25,152 nt of DNA from Syntrophomonas sp. UBA5314. Its GTDB lineage: Bacteria; Bacillota; Syntrophomonadia; Syntrophomonadales; Syntrophomonadaceae. Shown in pieces: positions 1 to 8,249 of this stretch. The stretch's first letter is position 1; every line of letters begins with the position of its first letter. The stretch is from NCBI GenBank assembly GCA_002410325.1, contig DHRK01000046.1, forward strand, positions 28,356 through 53,507, given 5' to 3'. The notes under the pieces were generated by a model. The model was not told where the DNA came from. It made no database searches and saw only the letters and a program-made list of their open reading frames with translations. The translations under genes were made by a program, and so were the position numbers.

Positions 1-346
1 ACTTCCCTGTCAGATCTAAAAATTGATGTTGAGTTTCACGGTATTTTTTGAGCACACCAAGTGAAATGGGAGGGACTATATTATTGCTTTTTACCCAATT
101 TCGATACGCAACTTCCCCCAGGCAAGTAATAACGACGATTTTTTTGTGATTATGTATCGAGACAATAGATACTCCTTTATATTTCTTTTCCAAGCAATTG
201 TTGCTATTGTCACGTCTTATACTAATTGCTTTGCCTTTGAGCGCAATTTCTCTTAATATTTCGCTAATTGATTCATCCGAAGCTTTAAAATCAAATAACC
301 TCTGGCGATATCTTTCAATTGCATGTCGCGTTACAAAAATATCCAT
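1..346 (-). CDS. Unrecognised protein, N-terminal 115 residues (runs off left edge)
   Basis: An open minus-strand frame starts at ATG 346 and stays open to the window edge, giving 115 residues. The start has a TAAGGTGA ribosome site about 5 nt upstream. The protein begins MDIFVTRHAIERYRQR and is basic and soluble, with no membrane segment. The early HA..RY..R pattern recalls small RelE/DUF4258-like or phage-type proteins, but that is a loose resemblance and I assign no function. It follows the acyl-CoA dehydrogenase at 481-2319 on the same strand, separated by a hairpin, so it is probably a separate transcript. Plus-strand frames here are shadows. Confidence 0.6.
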   Translation of the reverse strand, partial: MDIFVTRHAIERYRQRLFDFKASDESISEILREIALKGKAISIRRDNSNNCLEKKYKGVSIVSIHNHKKIVVITCLGEVAYRNWVKSNNIVPPISLGVLKKYRETQHQFLDLTGK

Positions 347-422
347 TGTTTCACCTTATTCTGAAATGACCTATTTTTTTTTACAATTGTGAAACTGTTA
401 GGTTAAAGTACAACCCAAAGTA

Positions 423-451
423 GAGGGAAGCAAATTAAATTTGCTTCTCTC
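423..451 (-). terminator. Hairpin after acyl-CoA dehydrogenase 1, possible terminator
   Basis: A 13-bp inverted repeat (GAGGGAAGCAAAT with ATTTGCTTCTCTC, one G-T pair) closes a TAA loop about 30 nt past the stop of the 481-2319 gene. A second pair, AACCCAAA at 412-419 and TTTGGGTT at 471-478, encloses it, so a longer two-part stem is possible. The downstream minus-strand sequence is only modestly T-rich, so termination is likely but not textbook. Confidence 0.55.
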
Positions 452-480
452 CACCTCGTTTAGCCGTATTTTTGGGTTCA

Positions 481-2319
481 TTAGTATTCAAATGCTCCTA
501 TGGGAATATCGATAGCCGATGCATCGGCATGTTTTAATATGACTGCTGTATTCATAACATTGGGCACTACATTACACAAATAGTATTTTGCCGAAGCTAT
601 CTTGCCGCAGTAAAATTCGTAATCATAATGATCGCAACCAATTTCTCTCGCCTTTTTATCCGCAATGATGGCTTGATCAAGAATTAAACTGCCGGCATAT
701 AATTGAGCTGTAGCGGTCAGGACTCTTCGCGAAAATAGCGGAATCATCTCCGGGCACTGGTCTTTTTTGAAATCTTGCATAGTATTCTTTATTTTCGCAT
801 AAGCCTCAATGGCATCTCCTAGAATTATAAACTCTTTTAAAAACGCTTCATTATGCCTGTTGGCCTCGTAGAAATTTTTGATGTCCTGAATAAACTCATC
901 AAATATTTGCCCTTTTTCCATAGACCATTTACGTCCGACCAGGTCAAGGGATTGAATAAAGTTGGTGCCTTCCCAAATGGAATAGATCTTTACATCACGG
1001 GCAATCTGACTTATGGGGTATTCATTCATGTAGCCATAGCCTCCATAGGTCTGAAGAGCTTCACCAAGCAGCCACCAGGCTTCATCACTCGTATAGGCTT
1101 TGCATAAAGGAGTGGTCACCTCAACGAGATTCGAAGCTTTTTTCCGGGCTACGGGATCGCTGTCCCGGTGACGAACATCAAAAGCAAAAAAGGTTTTATA
1201 AATCATGGCTCTGATTGCTTCCATATGCGCTTTACCCATGAGAAGGGTTCTCTTAATATCTTCATGGTTAATAATAGGTACCCTTTCTCCCTTGGGATTT
1301 ACATATGGTCTACCCTGAATCCGGTCTTTGCAGTAATCTCTAGCATTGTAATATCCATTGCAAAGCATGGAAAGAGCTGATAAACCCGTTTCCAACCGGG
1401 CCAGATTCATCATCTGGAACATTTGGGCCATTCCATTTCCTGCTCCGTCATTCTGCAAAGGATTAACACCGAGCAGCCATCCTCTACAATTATTGTTATC
1501 ACCGAAACTTAATGAGGCTGTAATCGAACCCAAAAGGCCCATTTTATGCTCGATCCCGGTAGTCACAACATCATTGTCCTCAAGGCTTCCATCTTCGTTA
1601 ACCCAGTACTTGGGAACAATGAAAAGGGAGATTCCCGCCGTTCCTGGTTTAGCTCCTTCAACTCGGGCCAGATATAGGTGGATAATATTTTCCGTAAAAT
1701 CATTGTCTCCACCGGTGATGAATATTTTGGTTCCTTTAATTTTGAATATTCTCGGATCATCGGTTGGATAAGCCTTTGATAATATATCGCCTACATCCGA
1801 TCCGGCGCTGGGTTCTGTTAAACACATGGTTCCAGACCAGCTGCCATCCATCATTTTAGGCAAAAACGTTTTCTTAAGGTTTTCATCCCCAAAGGTCTGA
1901 ATCAACCCAGCCGATCCATCAGTTAGCTCAATATAAGGAGTCAAGGAAGGATTCGCAGCGCCAATCATCTCCCAGATCATCGCATATAGTATATGGGGCA
2001 GAACCATAGCGTCCTCTTCTTCGCTAATATTACTGGTTCCCCATCCTTCTTCCTGGAGCCTGTGGAATAAATCGCCCATTCCAGGGGGAGATATAACTTT
2101 ACCGTCCACAAACTTTGATGGGGTATTAATCCCTGCTTCGTTGACAGGCTCAACTACTTCTTTGCAGAACTTTAAGATAGGCTCAAATATGGATTTAACA
2201 TCTTCTTTTGAATAGTATCCGGCGAATTGATCATATGAAAATACTTTTTCAGTGGGCAGCCATTCCTGTAGAATGAATTCAAAATCTCTAGTATTTCGAT
2301 AAGCAAAATTTGCTCCCAT
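481..2319 (-). CDS. Acyl-CoA dehydrogenase, ~600-residue class (copy 1)
   Basis: This 612-residue flavoenzyme is predicted to oxidise an acyl-CoA to the trans-2-enoyl-CoA with FAD. The FAD/substrate motif CLTEPSAGSD is at 166-175, KGTKIFITGGD follows at about 195, and the IWEGTN motif carries the expected catalytic Glu450. The extra ~150 C-terminal residues place it in the longer class with an added C-terminal domain, rather than the ~380-residue butyryl-CoA dehydrogenase class. It starts at ATG 2319 behind AAAGGAG. It lies 55 nt downstream of nfnB on the same strand, so it is probably cotranscribed with nfnAB. Its paralogue at 4838-6640 is clearly diverged, which suggests different substrates. 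Chain-length specificity cannot be read from the sequence. Confidence 0.93.
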   Translation of the reverse strand: MGANFAYRNTRDFEFILQEWLPTEKVFSYDQFAGYYSKEDVKSIFEPILKFCKEVVEPVNEAGINTPSKFVDGKVISPPGMGDLFHRLQEEGWGTSNISEEEDAMVLPHILYAMIWEMIGAANPSLTPYIELTDGSAGLIQTFGDENLKKTFLPKMMDGSWSGTMCLTEPSAGSDVGDILSKAYPTDDPRIFKIKGTKIFITGGDNDFTENIIHLYLARVEGAKPGTAGISLFIVPKYWVNEDGSLEDNDVVTTGIEHKMGLLGSITASLSFGDNNNCRGWLLGVNPLQNDGAGNGMAQMFQMMNLARLETGLSALSMLCNGYYNARDYCKDRIQGRPYVNPKGERVPIINHEDIKRTLLMGKAHMEAIRAMIYKTFFAFDVRHRDSDPVARKKASNLVEVTTPLCKAYTSDEAWWLLGEALQTYGGYGYMNEYPISQIARDVKIYSIWEGTNFIQSLDLVGRKWSMEKGQIFDEFIQDIKNFYEANRHNEAFLKEFIILGDAIEAYAKIKNTMQDFKKDQCPEMIPLFSRRVLTATAQLYAGSLILDQAIIADKKAREIGCDHYDYEFYCGKIASAKYYLCNVVPNVMNTAVILKHADASAIDIPIGAFEY

Positions 2320-2374
2320 GATAATTACTCCTTTACTTTATAAGTCATTTTGCCAGGCATCGTCAGGGCTCAAT

Positions 2375-3781
2375 TTACCAGGCAGCGTTTGAGGTTAGAT
2401 ATTCGTGTATAGCGGCAGCAGCTTTTTTCCCCGCTCCCATAGCTTGAATAACCGTAGCGGCACCGGTTACGATGTCTCCGCCGGCAAAAACACCCACTTT
2501 GCTGGTCTTTCCATTGGTAAGGTCAGCAACAATGTTCCCATGATGATTCACAGTCAGATCCGGAGTTGTGCTCGGCACAAGCGGATTGGGGCCCTGTCCG
2601 ATGGCCATAACAACCGTGTCTATATCCATTTTGTAGGTAGCACCTTTAATCGGCACCGGACTTCTCCTGCCTGAGGCATCAGGTTCCCCTAATTCATACT
2701 GCTGACAGATCATGCCGCTGACCCATCCGTCTGCATCGCCCAGAATTTTCAGCGGGCTGGTAAGTAATGCAAATTGAACGCCTTCTTCTTTGGCATGTTC
2801 GATTTCTTCGTGGCGAGCAGGCATCTCTTTGTCGGAACGGCGATACACAATGTAGGCCTCCCTGGCACCCAACCGCAGTGCGGTTCGAGCGCTGTCCATT
2901 GCCACATTACCCGCACCTATCACAGCTACCCGTTCTCCCACTTTAACAGGTGTCGTGTAATTGGGAAAAAGATATCCTTTCATCAGGTTGGTTCGGGTCA
3001 AGAATTCATTGGCAGAATACACGCCATTGAGATTTTCGCCAGGTATATTCATGAAATAAGGCAGTCCTGCACCCGTCCCAACGAATACCGCATCAAAACC
3101 CGATTCTAAGAGCTCATCAACGGAGTTGATTTTCCCAACCACCATGTTATTTCTGATCTCGACGCCTAATTCTTTTATAGAATCAATTTCTTTCTCAACA
3201 ATGGTCTTGGGAAGCCGGAATTCCGGTATGCCATATACCAACACTCCGCCGGGTGTGTGCAGAGCTTCCATGACAGCAACTTGGTGCCCAAGCTTGGCCA
3301 GATCGGCAGCGGCGGTTAATCCTGCCGGTCCTGCTCCAACTACGGCTACTTGTTTGCCGGTATCGGGCATTTTGGACAGCCTTACTTCTCCTTGTCGCAT
3401 CTGCCAATCTGCTACAAAACGTTCAAGATTGCCAATTGCTACTGGTTTGTTCTTTTTCCCAATCACGCACAGTTTTTCACATTGGTTTTCTTGTGGGCAA
3501 ACACGTCCACAAATAGCCGGCAAGTTATTTTTCTCTTTTATTTTATTGATTGCTTCTTGATATTTCTGTTCTTTCACCAGTTTAATAAAGGCCGGGATAT
3601 CTACATCTACGGGGCATCCCTCTACACACCCCGGCTTTTTGCAGTTTATACAGCGGGATGCTTCCAACAATGCCTGCTCTTCCGTAAGCCCCAGAGCTAC
3701 CTCGCTAAAATTACAAATTCGTTGGTTGGCCTCTTGTACTGGCATATTCTGACGTGGTGTCTTCATTTTTGCTTCTGACAC
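2375..3781 (-). CDS. nfnB: NfnB-like / GltD-like NADPH oxidoreductase large subunit
   Basis: This 468-residue protein belongs to the glutamate-synthase small-subunit/NfnB family. The N-terminal iron-sulfur domain has cysteines 44, 47, 52, 56 and 91, 95, 101, 105. A FAD-binding GAGPAG lies at 149-154 and a second nucleotide site, GAGNVA, at 289-294, followed by YRRSDKEMPAR, typical of NADPH binding. The start is GTG 3781 with GGGAGG 9 nt upstream; ATG 3766 is possible. It overlaps the end of nfnA by 19 nt. That coupling to a ferredoxin-NADP reductase-like subunit favours NfnAB (NADH + ferredoxin + NADP electron bifurcation) over glutamate synthase, whose large subunit is absent. Its position between two acyl-CoA dehydrogenases suggests service to beta-oxidation. 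Confidence 0.88.
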   Translation of the reverse strand: MSEAKMKTPRQNMPVQEANQRICNFSEVALGLTEEQALLEASRCINCKKPGCVEGCPVDVDIPAFIKLVKEQKYQEAINKIKEKNNLPAICGRVCPQENQCEKLCVIGKKNKPVAIGNLERFVADWQMRQGEVRLSKMPDTGKQVAVVGAGPAGLTAAADLAKLGHQVAVMEALHTPGGVLVYGIPEFRLPKTIVEKEIDSIKELGVEIRNNMVVGKINSVDELLESGFDAVFVGTGAGLPYFMNIPGENLNGVYSANEFLTRTNLMKGYLFPNYTTPVKVGERVAVIGAGNVAMDSARTALRLGAREAYIVYRRSDKEMPARHEEIEHAKEEGVQFALLTSPLKILGDADGWVSGMICQQYELGEPDASGRRSPVPIKGATYKMDIDTVVMAIGQGPNPLVPSTTPDLTVNHHGNIVADLTNGKTSKVGVFAGGDIVTGAATVIQAMGAGKKAAAAIHEYLTSNAAW

Positions 3782-4614
3782 TGCCCCTCACCTCCCGAAC
3801 AACACTTATTCATTGCTATAATCTCTTCATTTACAAACATGCGCGAACGCAGCTCGGCAATTGACCAGTCTACTTGATGTCCATCAAACTCCGGGCCATC
3901 TACGCATGCAAACATGGTATTGCCGCCCACTGCAACCCGGCATGCCCCGCACATTCCGGTGCCATCAACCATGATCGGATTCAGACTCACAATAGTCTTG
4001 ATGCCGTACGGCCTGGTCATCTCCGAAGCCGCCTTCATCATAGGCAACGGGCCTATGGCCACGACCAGCGCCACATCTTTAACCTCGTCCATTAAGCGCT
4101 GCAATACATCGGTTACAAAGCCTTTTTCACCGGTGCTTCCGTCGTCGCTGACCACAAAGAAATAATCGCTTATTGCCTGCATCTCCTTCTCAAGGATCAA
4201 ATGCTCCCGGCTGCGAGCTCCAATAATACTGTAAACGGTATTGCCCGCTTGTTTCAGAGCCCTGGTGATAGGGTAAATCGGAGCAATGCCAACACCGCCC
4301 CCAATGCAGATTATCTTGCCAAATTTTTCGATTTCCGAAGCTTTTCCCAGGGGGCCCACAATGTCGAGAATGACATCGCCCTCGTTCATAGTTCCCAAAT
4401 CTATAGTGCTCCGGCCAACTTCCTGGAATATCAAAGTTAAAGTGTCCCGGTTCCTATCAAAATCGGCTATAGTCAACGGGATCCTTTCGCTGAGTTCATC
4501 CATCCTGACAATAACAAACTGTCCTGGTTGACCCTTGGCTGCGATTTCCGGAGCTGAAATCTCAAAAAGCTTAATGCCTGTAGCCAGTTCTTGTTTTTTT
4601 AAAATCTTAAACAT
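3763..4614 (-). CDS. nfnA: NfnA-like ferredoxin-NADP reductase small subunit
   Basis: This 283-residue protein has a ferredoxin-reductase fold. RIPLTI at 44-49 is the flavin-contact motif, GGGVGIAP at 105-112 the dinucleotide site, and DGTGMCGAC plus Cys237 provide [2Fe-2S] ligands (Cys222, Cys225, Cys237, with Asp218 as a candidate fourth ligand). NfnA of Thermotoga is known for an Asp plus three-Cys cluster, which fits. The C-terminus adds Cys271, Cys272 and Cys279. Start ATG 4614 follows AAGGAG. It is the first gene of the nfnA-nfnB-acyl-CoA dehydrogenase run, 223 nt after the copy-2 dehydrogenase. It could be called a sulfide dehydrogenase or dihydroorotate dehydrogenase electron-transfer subunit by homology alone; the nfnB partner argues for Nfn. 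Confidence 0.87.
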   Translation of the reverse strand: MFKILKKQELATGIKLFEISAPEIAAKGQPGQFVIVRMDELSERIPLTIADFDRNRDTLTLIFQEVGRSTIDLGTMNEGDVILDIVGPLGKASEIEKFGKIICIGGGVGIAPIYPITRALKQAGNTVYSIIGARSREHLILEKEMQAISDYFFVVSDDGSTGEKGFVTDVLQRLMDEVKDVALVVAIGPLPMMKAASEMTRPYGIKTIVSLNPIMVDGTGMCGACRVAVGGNTMFACVDGPEFDGHQVDWSIAELRSRMFVNEEIIAMNKCCSGGEGQCQKQK

Positions 4615-4837
4615 GATTTCTTCTCCTTGTGCTTCAAGTTAAAAAACGAGGGTTGCCGATTTGGCAAGGAGGCCTGGGAAGGCCTCCCAAAGCCCTTCGG
4701 CGTATTAGAAAGTGGGTTAAATATTAGAAATTGCAAGGAGCGTCAGCAATTACTAGAGTAAGTGGCAGGTTAATCAACCCACATTTCTAAAATTAATTTA
4801 GAAATTATCAAATTGAGGCTATCGTAAATCCAAACGA
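4615..4837. other. 223-bp gap between acyl-CoA dehydrogenase 2 and nfnA
   Basis: There is no supported gene here. The gap holds GGAGGCCT-GGGA-AGGCCTCC at 4668-4687, a 9-bp pair ATTTCTAAA/TTTAGAAAT at 4783-4805, and a long-range pair GTGGGTT/AACCCAC. These could be processing or attenuation hairpins inside one long transcript, or mark a separate nfnAB promoter. I found no sigma-54-type site and no convincing -35/-10 pair. Confidence 0.5.
4668..4687. repeat. GGAGGCCT palindromic hairpin, copy 1
   Basis: A perfect 8-bp stem GGAGGCCT/AGGCCTCC closes a GGGA loop just upstream of the nfnA start on the minus strand. The same stem core recurs at 18764-18789 ahead of an SDR gene. Both strands of the stem carry a GGAGG, the Shine-Dalgarno core. 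Confidence 0.6.
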
Positions 4838-6640
4838 TTAGTCTTCAAAATACTCGCTGGCCATTTCTACCGTGACTTTGTCATCAGAACTCAGTCTGAT
4901 CGCCAGACTATGAATCTTGGTAAGCTCATAGTCATAGAAATAGCGTCCGGTATAAATTTTGCCCTGATAGAAAGCCTTATCCTGGTCAGACGCTTGTCCC
5001 TTCAATGCCTTGGCAGCAGCCGTCATCAATTTCAGCCACTGCCAGGCGATGGCAATCTGACTCATAAAGTCCAGATACAAAACGGCGTCAGCTAAAAATG
5101 CCTCATTGGTAATCTGGGCTTTCTTGGCCAGCAGCAAGGCAGTGAGATCTTTCATCAACTGAACCGCACTTTCAAGAGCCTTGATCTGCTTTTCCAACTC
5201 CGGATAGTTTTTAGCTTCTGCTATGGTTTTTTCCACTTCATTGATATACAACTGGAAAGCCTTGCCGTTTTTCATGCTAATTTTACGGCCCAGGATATCC
5301 TGTCCCTGAATGCCGGTGGTGCCTTCATGAATCGGATCGATGCGAATGTCTCGATAATATTGCTCTACCGGGAAGTCTCCGCAGAATCCGTAGCCGCCAT
5401 GGATCTGAATGGCTGCGCTGGTCGCTAGAATACCCATTTCCGATGGATACGTTTTTAGCATAGGTATAATGAAGTCGGTCAGCATTTCATGCTCTTCAGC
5501 GTTTTCGTCAACCGTCACTAAATCCTGATACATAGAAAGCTGAATAGCCAGTGCCATTGAACCTTCCATTACGGCTTTCTGTAAAAGAAGCATTCTCTTG
5601 ATATCAGCGTGTTCAATCAGTTCCACCATCGGAGTCGCCGGGTCTTTCTGGTCGGGTTTTCTGCCCTGTTTTCTCTGCTGCGCATATTCTAAAGCTGCAT
5701 AGTAGGCACCCGCTATTTTACTGACTGCGCCGATGCCGACATTGATTCTTTCTTCATTCATCATCTTGAACATCTGCGCCAGACCTTTGCCAAGGTCACC
5801 CACCAGCCAGCCGCGGCAGTTTTTCTCTTCACCAAAAGTGAGCTGAGCAATCGGGGAACCTTTATAACCAAGCTTGTGCTCGATTCCGCCGCATTGAACG
5901 TCATTGTATTCCAATCCGCCGTTTTCATTAATACGGTATTCCGGAACTACAAATAATGAAATTCCAGGAACGCCTAAGGGACCGTCTTTTAGTCTGGCAA
6001 TCAACAGGTGGATAACATTGTCTACCACATCGCTATTGCCGGCTGAGATAAATATCTTTTGACCCTTTATCATGTAGTAGCCCTGATCGGTAGGCTCCGC
6101 AATGGTGGTTAGATCGCCCAGAGAACTTCCTACGTCAGGTTCGGTCAGGGCCATAGTGCCCTGCCATTCACCGGAATACATTTTAGGGAGATACATATCC
6201 TTCATTTCCCGGCTGCCAAATTGATAGATCAAATTGGCAGCACCTGCAGTCAGCATAGGATATACATGCATGGAATAGTTGGCTGCGCCAAACAGGAAAT
6301 ACGCCAGCTCCTTAATAGTCAAAGGGAGCTGCTGCCCGCCGATATCATAAGGCTTTTCGGCGTTGATCCATCCGCCTTCGCCCATTTCTTTAAGAAATGG
6401 TACTATGGCCTTCTTATAGACATGAACCTTTCCATCTTCCCAGTAGGGGGGATTGGTATCCATTTCCTTGAAATAAGGAAACATCATTTCTGTACTGATT
6501 TTCAGAGCAGTATCAAGGATCATTTTGAAAGTCTCTTCATCGTGATCTTCAAAATAAGGAAACCGATTCAGTGATGCAACGTCGAACACTTCGTTGATCA
6601 TGAAATCAATATTCCTTCTGCTGGCAAATTTTTCAGCCAT
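4838..6640 (-). CDS. Acyl-CoA dehydrogenase, ~600-residue class (copy 2)
   Basis: This 600-residue FAD enzyme is predicted to oxidise acyl-CoA to enoyl-CoA. MALTEPDVGSSLGD lies at 163-176, IKGQKIFISAG at 191-201, and the IHEGTTGIQ motif carries the expected catalytic Glu439. It shares the long C-terminal extension of copy 1 but differs throughout, for example TEPDVGSS against TEPSAGSD and IHEGT against IWEGT, so this is not a recent duplication. Start ATG 6640 follows AGGAGG. It lies 205 nt after the thiolase and 223 nt before nfnA, on the same strand. An electron acceptor (ETF) is not encoded in the window. Confidence 0.93.
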   Translation of the reverse strand: MAEKFASRRNIDFMINEVFDVASLNRFPYFEDHDEETFKMILDTALKISTEMMFPYFKEMDTNPPYWEDGKVHVYKKAIVPFLKEMGEGGWINAEKPYDIGGQQLPLTIKELAYFLFGAANYSMHVYPMLTAGAANLIYQFGSREMKDMYLPKMYSGEWQGTMALTEPDVGSSLGDLTTIAEPTDQGYYMIKGQKIFISAGNSDVVDNVIHLLIARLKDGPLGVPGISLFVVPEYRINENGGLEYNDVQCGGIEHKLGYKGSPIAQLTFGEEKNCRGWLVGDLGKGLAQMFKMMNEERINVGIGAVSKIAGAYYAALEYAQQRKQGRKPDQKDPATPMVELIEHADIKRMLLLQKAVMEGSMALAIQLSMYQDLVTVDENAEEHEMLTDFIIPMLKTYPSEMGILATSAAIQIHGGYGFCGDFPVEQYYRDIRIDPIHEGTTGIQGQDILGRKISMKNGKAFQLYINEVEKTIAEAKNYPELEKQIKALESAVQLMKDLTALLLAKKAQITNEAFLADAVLYLDFMSQIAIAWQWLKLMTAAAKALKGQASDQDKAFYQGKIYTGRYFYDYELTKIHSLAIRLSSDDKVTVEMASEYFED

Positions 6641-6780
6641 TCTTCTTAACCTCCTATTGGAACTCCTTTTAAAGTATTCAACGCAAAACTTTTTGTAAAA
6701 TTTCCCATTATTGTTGCGTCGCTATCAAACTGGTGACCGTAGCTAAGCCAGGTATTTCAATGGCTTGCACATGCTCAGAT

Positions 6781-6809
6781 GTAGGGGGGATTTCTCGAAT
6801 CCCCCCTAC
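6781..6809. repeat. Strong GC-rich hairpin between thiolase and acyl-CoA dehydrogenase 2
   Basis: A 12-bp perfect stem, GTAGGGGGGATT with AATCCCCCCTAC, has a 5-nt loop and lies about 40 nt past the thiolase stop. No T-run follows on the minus strand, so it may be an mRNA-stabilising or processing hairpin, or a partial terminator that lowers expression of the downstream genes. Confidence 0.6.
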
Positions 6810-6845
6810 TATATATAAATGAGAAAAAGGGAGGAGGAACTATAT

Positions 6846-8153
6846 TTATTCAACCCAGATGATTGCGCCCGCCCCCTGGGTCAAACCGCCGCAAATTGCG
6901 CAAGTGGCATAACCGCCGCCGTTTTCTTTGAGATTATAGGCAGCCGTCATCATAATGCGAGCACCACTTGAAGTGTTGGGATGTCCAACTGCAATGGCGC
7001 TGCCGTTAACATTCAATATATTCTTTAATGCCTGGTACTTGCTGTTATCATTGTCGAGTATCGGCTTAGATGAAACTTCTTTAACCATTGCCTCATAATC
7101 GCTCTTAAGGAAGCGGTCATTGGAGAGGAGCTTCAATGCTACCAGGGGTACGCAGGCGAAAGCTTCGTTAATTTCAATGAATTTCATATCATCAATGGTC
7201 AATTTGGAGTCATCCAGGCATTTCTTGATAGCGAATGCTGGTGATACAGGCATGATTCTGGGTTGGAGCGCAATAGCGGATACCGATACTACTGTATATA
7301 AGGGTTCATATCCTAATTTTTCCGCATTTTCACGAGTAGTGATAATCTGTGCTGTAGCTCCGTCATTCATTCCCGGTGCATTGCCTGCAGTACATGTGGG
7401 ATTACCGAATATAGGTTTTAATTTGGTAAGATCCGCCATGCTTATCTCAGCTCTATACTGCTCGTCTTTGTCCAGGATTTTGCTGGAAATTACATTCCCT
7501 TTTTTATCTTTCTTGGTCAATTCCAGCGGAGTCATTTCGTTTTTAAAGAATCCCCGCTCCCAGGCTTGGCCGTATTTCTGATGGCTGGCAAAGGCCAATT
7601 CATCCTGCTCTTCTCTGGATACGCCGTATTCGATAGCAACGTCACCGGAATCCACGGCCACGGGTGCGTAATCTTTATATCCCAGCGGTATAATAGGATC
7701 TTCAACCTGGAATGAACTATGCTTCTTCCCTTCCCATCTCAAATTGCGAAGCAGGAACGGAACGGTGCTGAAACTGGTTGCTCCTCCGGTCATAACTACT
7801 TTGGCCTCTCCCAGCTTGATGCTGCGGCTGCCGTATTTAACCGTAGTCATCCCGGTTGTGCAAGCCTGATCATAATACAAGGACGGTACTTCAGGAGGAA
7901 TACCGGCTTTCAACATGCTCTGGCGGGCAACAACCGGAGTATAGGGATCCTTACAGTTTGTGGTATCGCCGCATCCCCACCATACTTCGTCAATAACTTC
8001 AGGAGCCATACCGATCTTTTCCAGAACATTTCTCATCGCAATGGCACCCAGATCATAAATATCGATATCTCTCATTGATCCGCCAAATTTACCGAAAGGA
8101 GTTCTTGCAGCACTTATAACTACGATGTCATCTTTACTTTTTACAAAACCCAT
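6846..8153 (-). CDS. Thiolase (acetyl-CoA C-acetyltransferase type), with insertion
   Basis: This protein is predicted to cleave 3-ketoacyl-CoA with CoA to give acetyl-CoA, the last step of beta-oxidation. It shows the N-terminal R-T-P-F-G-K-F-G-G motif, nucleophile Cys98 in DQACTTG, an NEAFA motif, His391 in AVGHP, and Cys421 in ICGGLTQGAG. At 435 residues it is longer than the usual ~390. The extra length is mostly a lysine- and aspartate-rich insert of about 30 residues between NEAFA and NVNGSAIAVGHP. The CTTG context of the nucleophile also departs from the common CSSG/CGSG. Start ATG 8153 has a weak AAGGA site. It sits 96 nt after the dehydrogenase at 8250-9095. Confidence 0.9.
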   Translation of the reverse strand: MGFVKSKDDIVVISAARTPFGKFGGSMRDIDIYDLGAIAMRNVLEKIGMAPEVIDEVWWGCGDTTNCKDPYTPVVARQSMLKAGIPPEVPSLYYDQACTTGMTTVKYGSRSIKLGEAKVVMTGGATSFSTVPFLLRNLRWEGKKHSSFQVEDPIIPLGYKDYAPVAVDSGDVAIEYGVSREEQDELAFASHQKYGQAWERGFFKNEMTPLELTKKDKKGNVISSKILDKDEQYRAEISMADLTKLKPIFGNPTCTAGNAPGMNDGATAQIITTRENAEKLGYEPLYTVVSVSAIALQPRIMPVSPAFAIKKCLDDSKLTIDDMKFIEINEAFACVPLVALKLLSNDRFLKSDYEAMVKEVSSKPILDNDNSKYQALKNILNVNGSAIAVGHPNTSSGARIMMTAAYNLKENGGGYATCAICGGLTQGAGAIIWVE

Positions 8154-8249
8154 TTATTTCACATCCTTATCATTTATCAGATGGCTACAGCCATACAAAT
8201 TTACGAGGCATCTTTAATCACATTAATCAGCCCTTAAGATTTAAACTTA

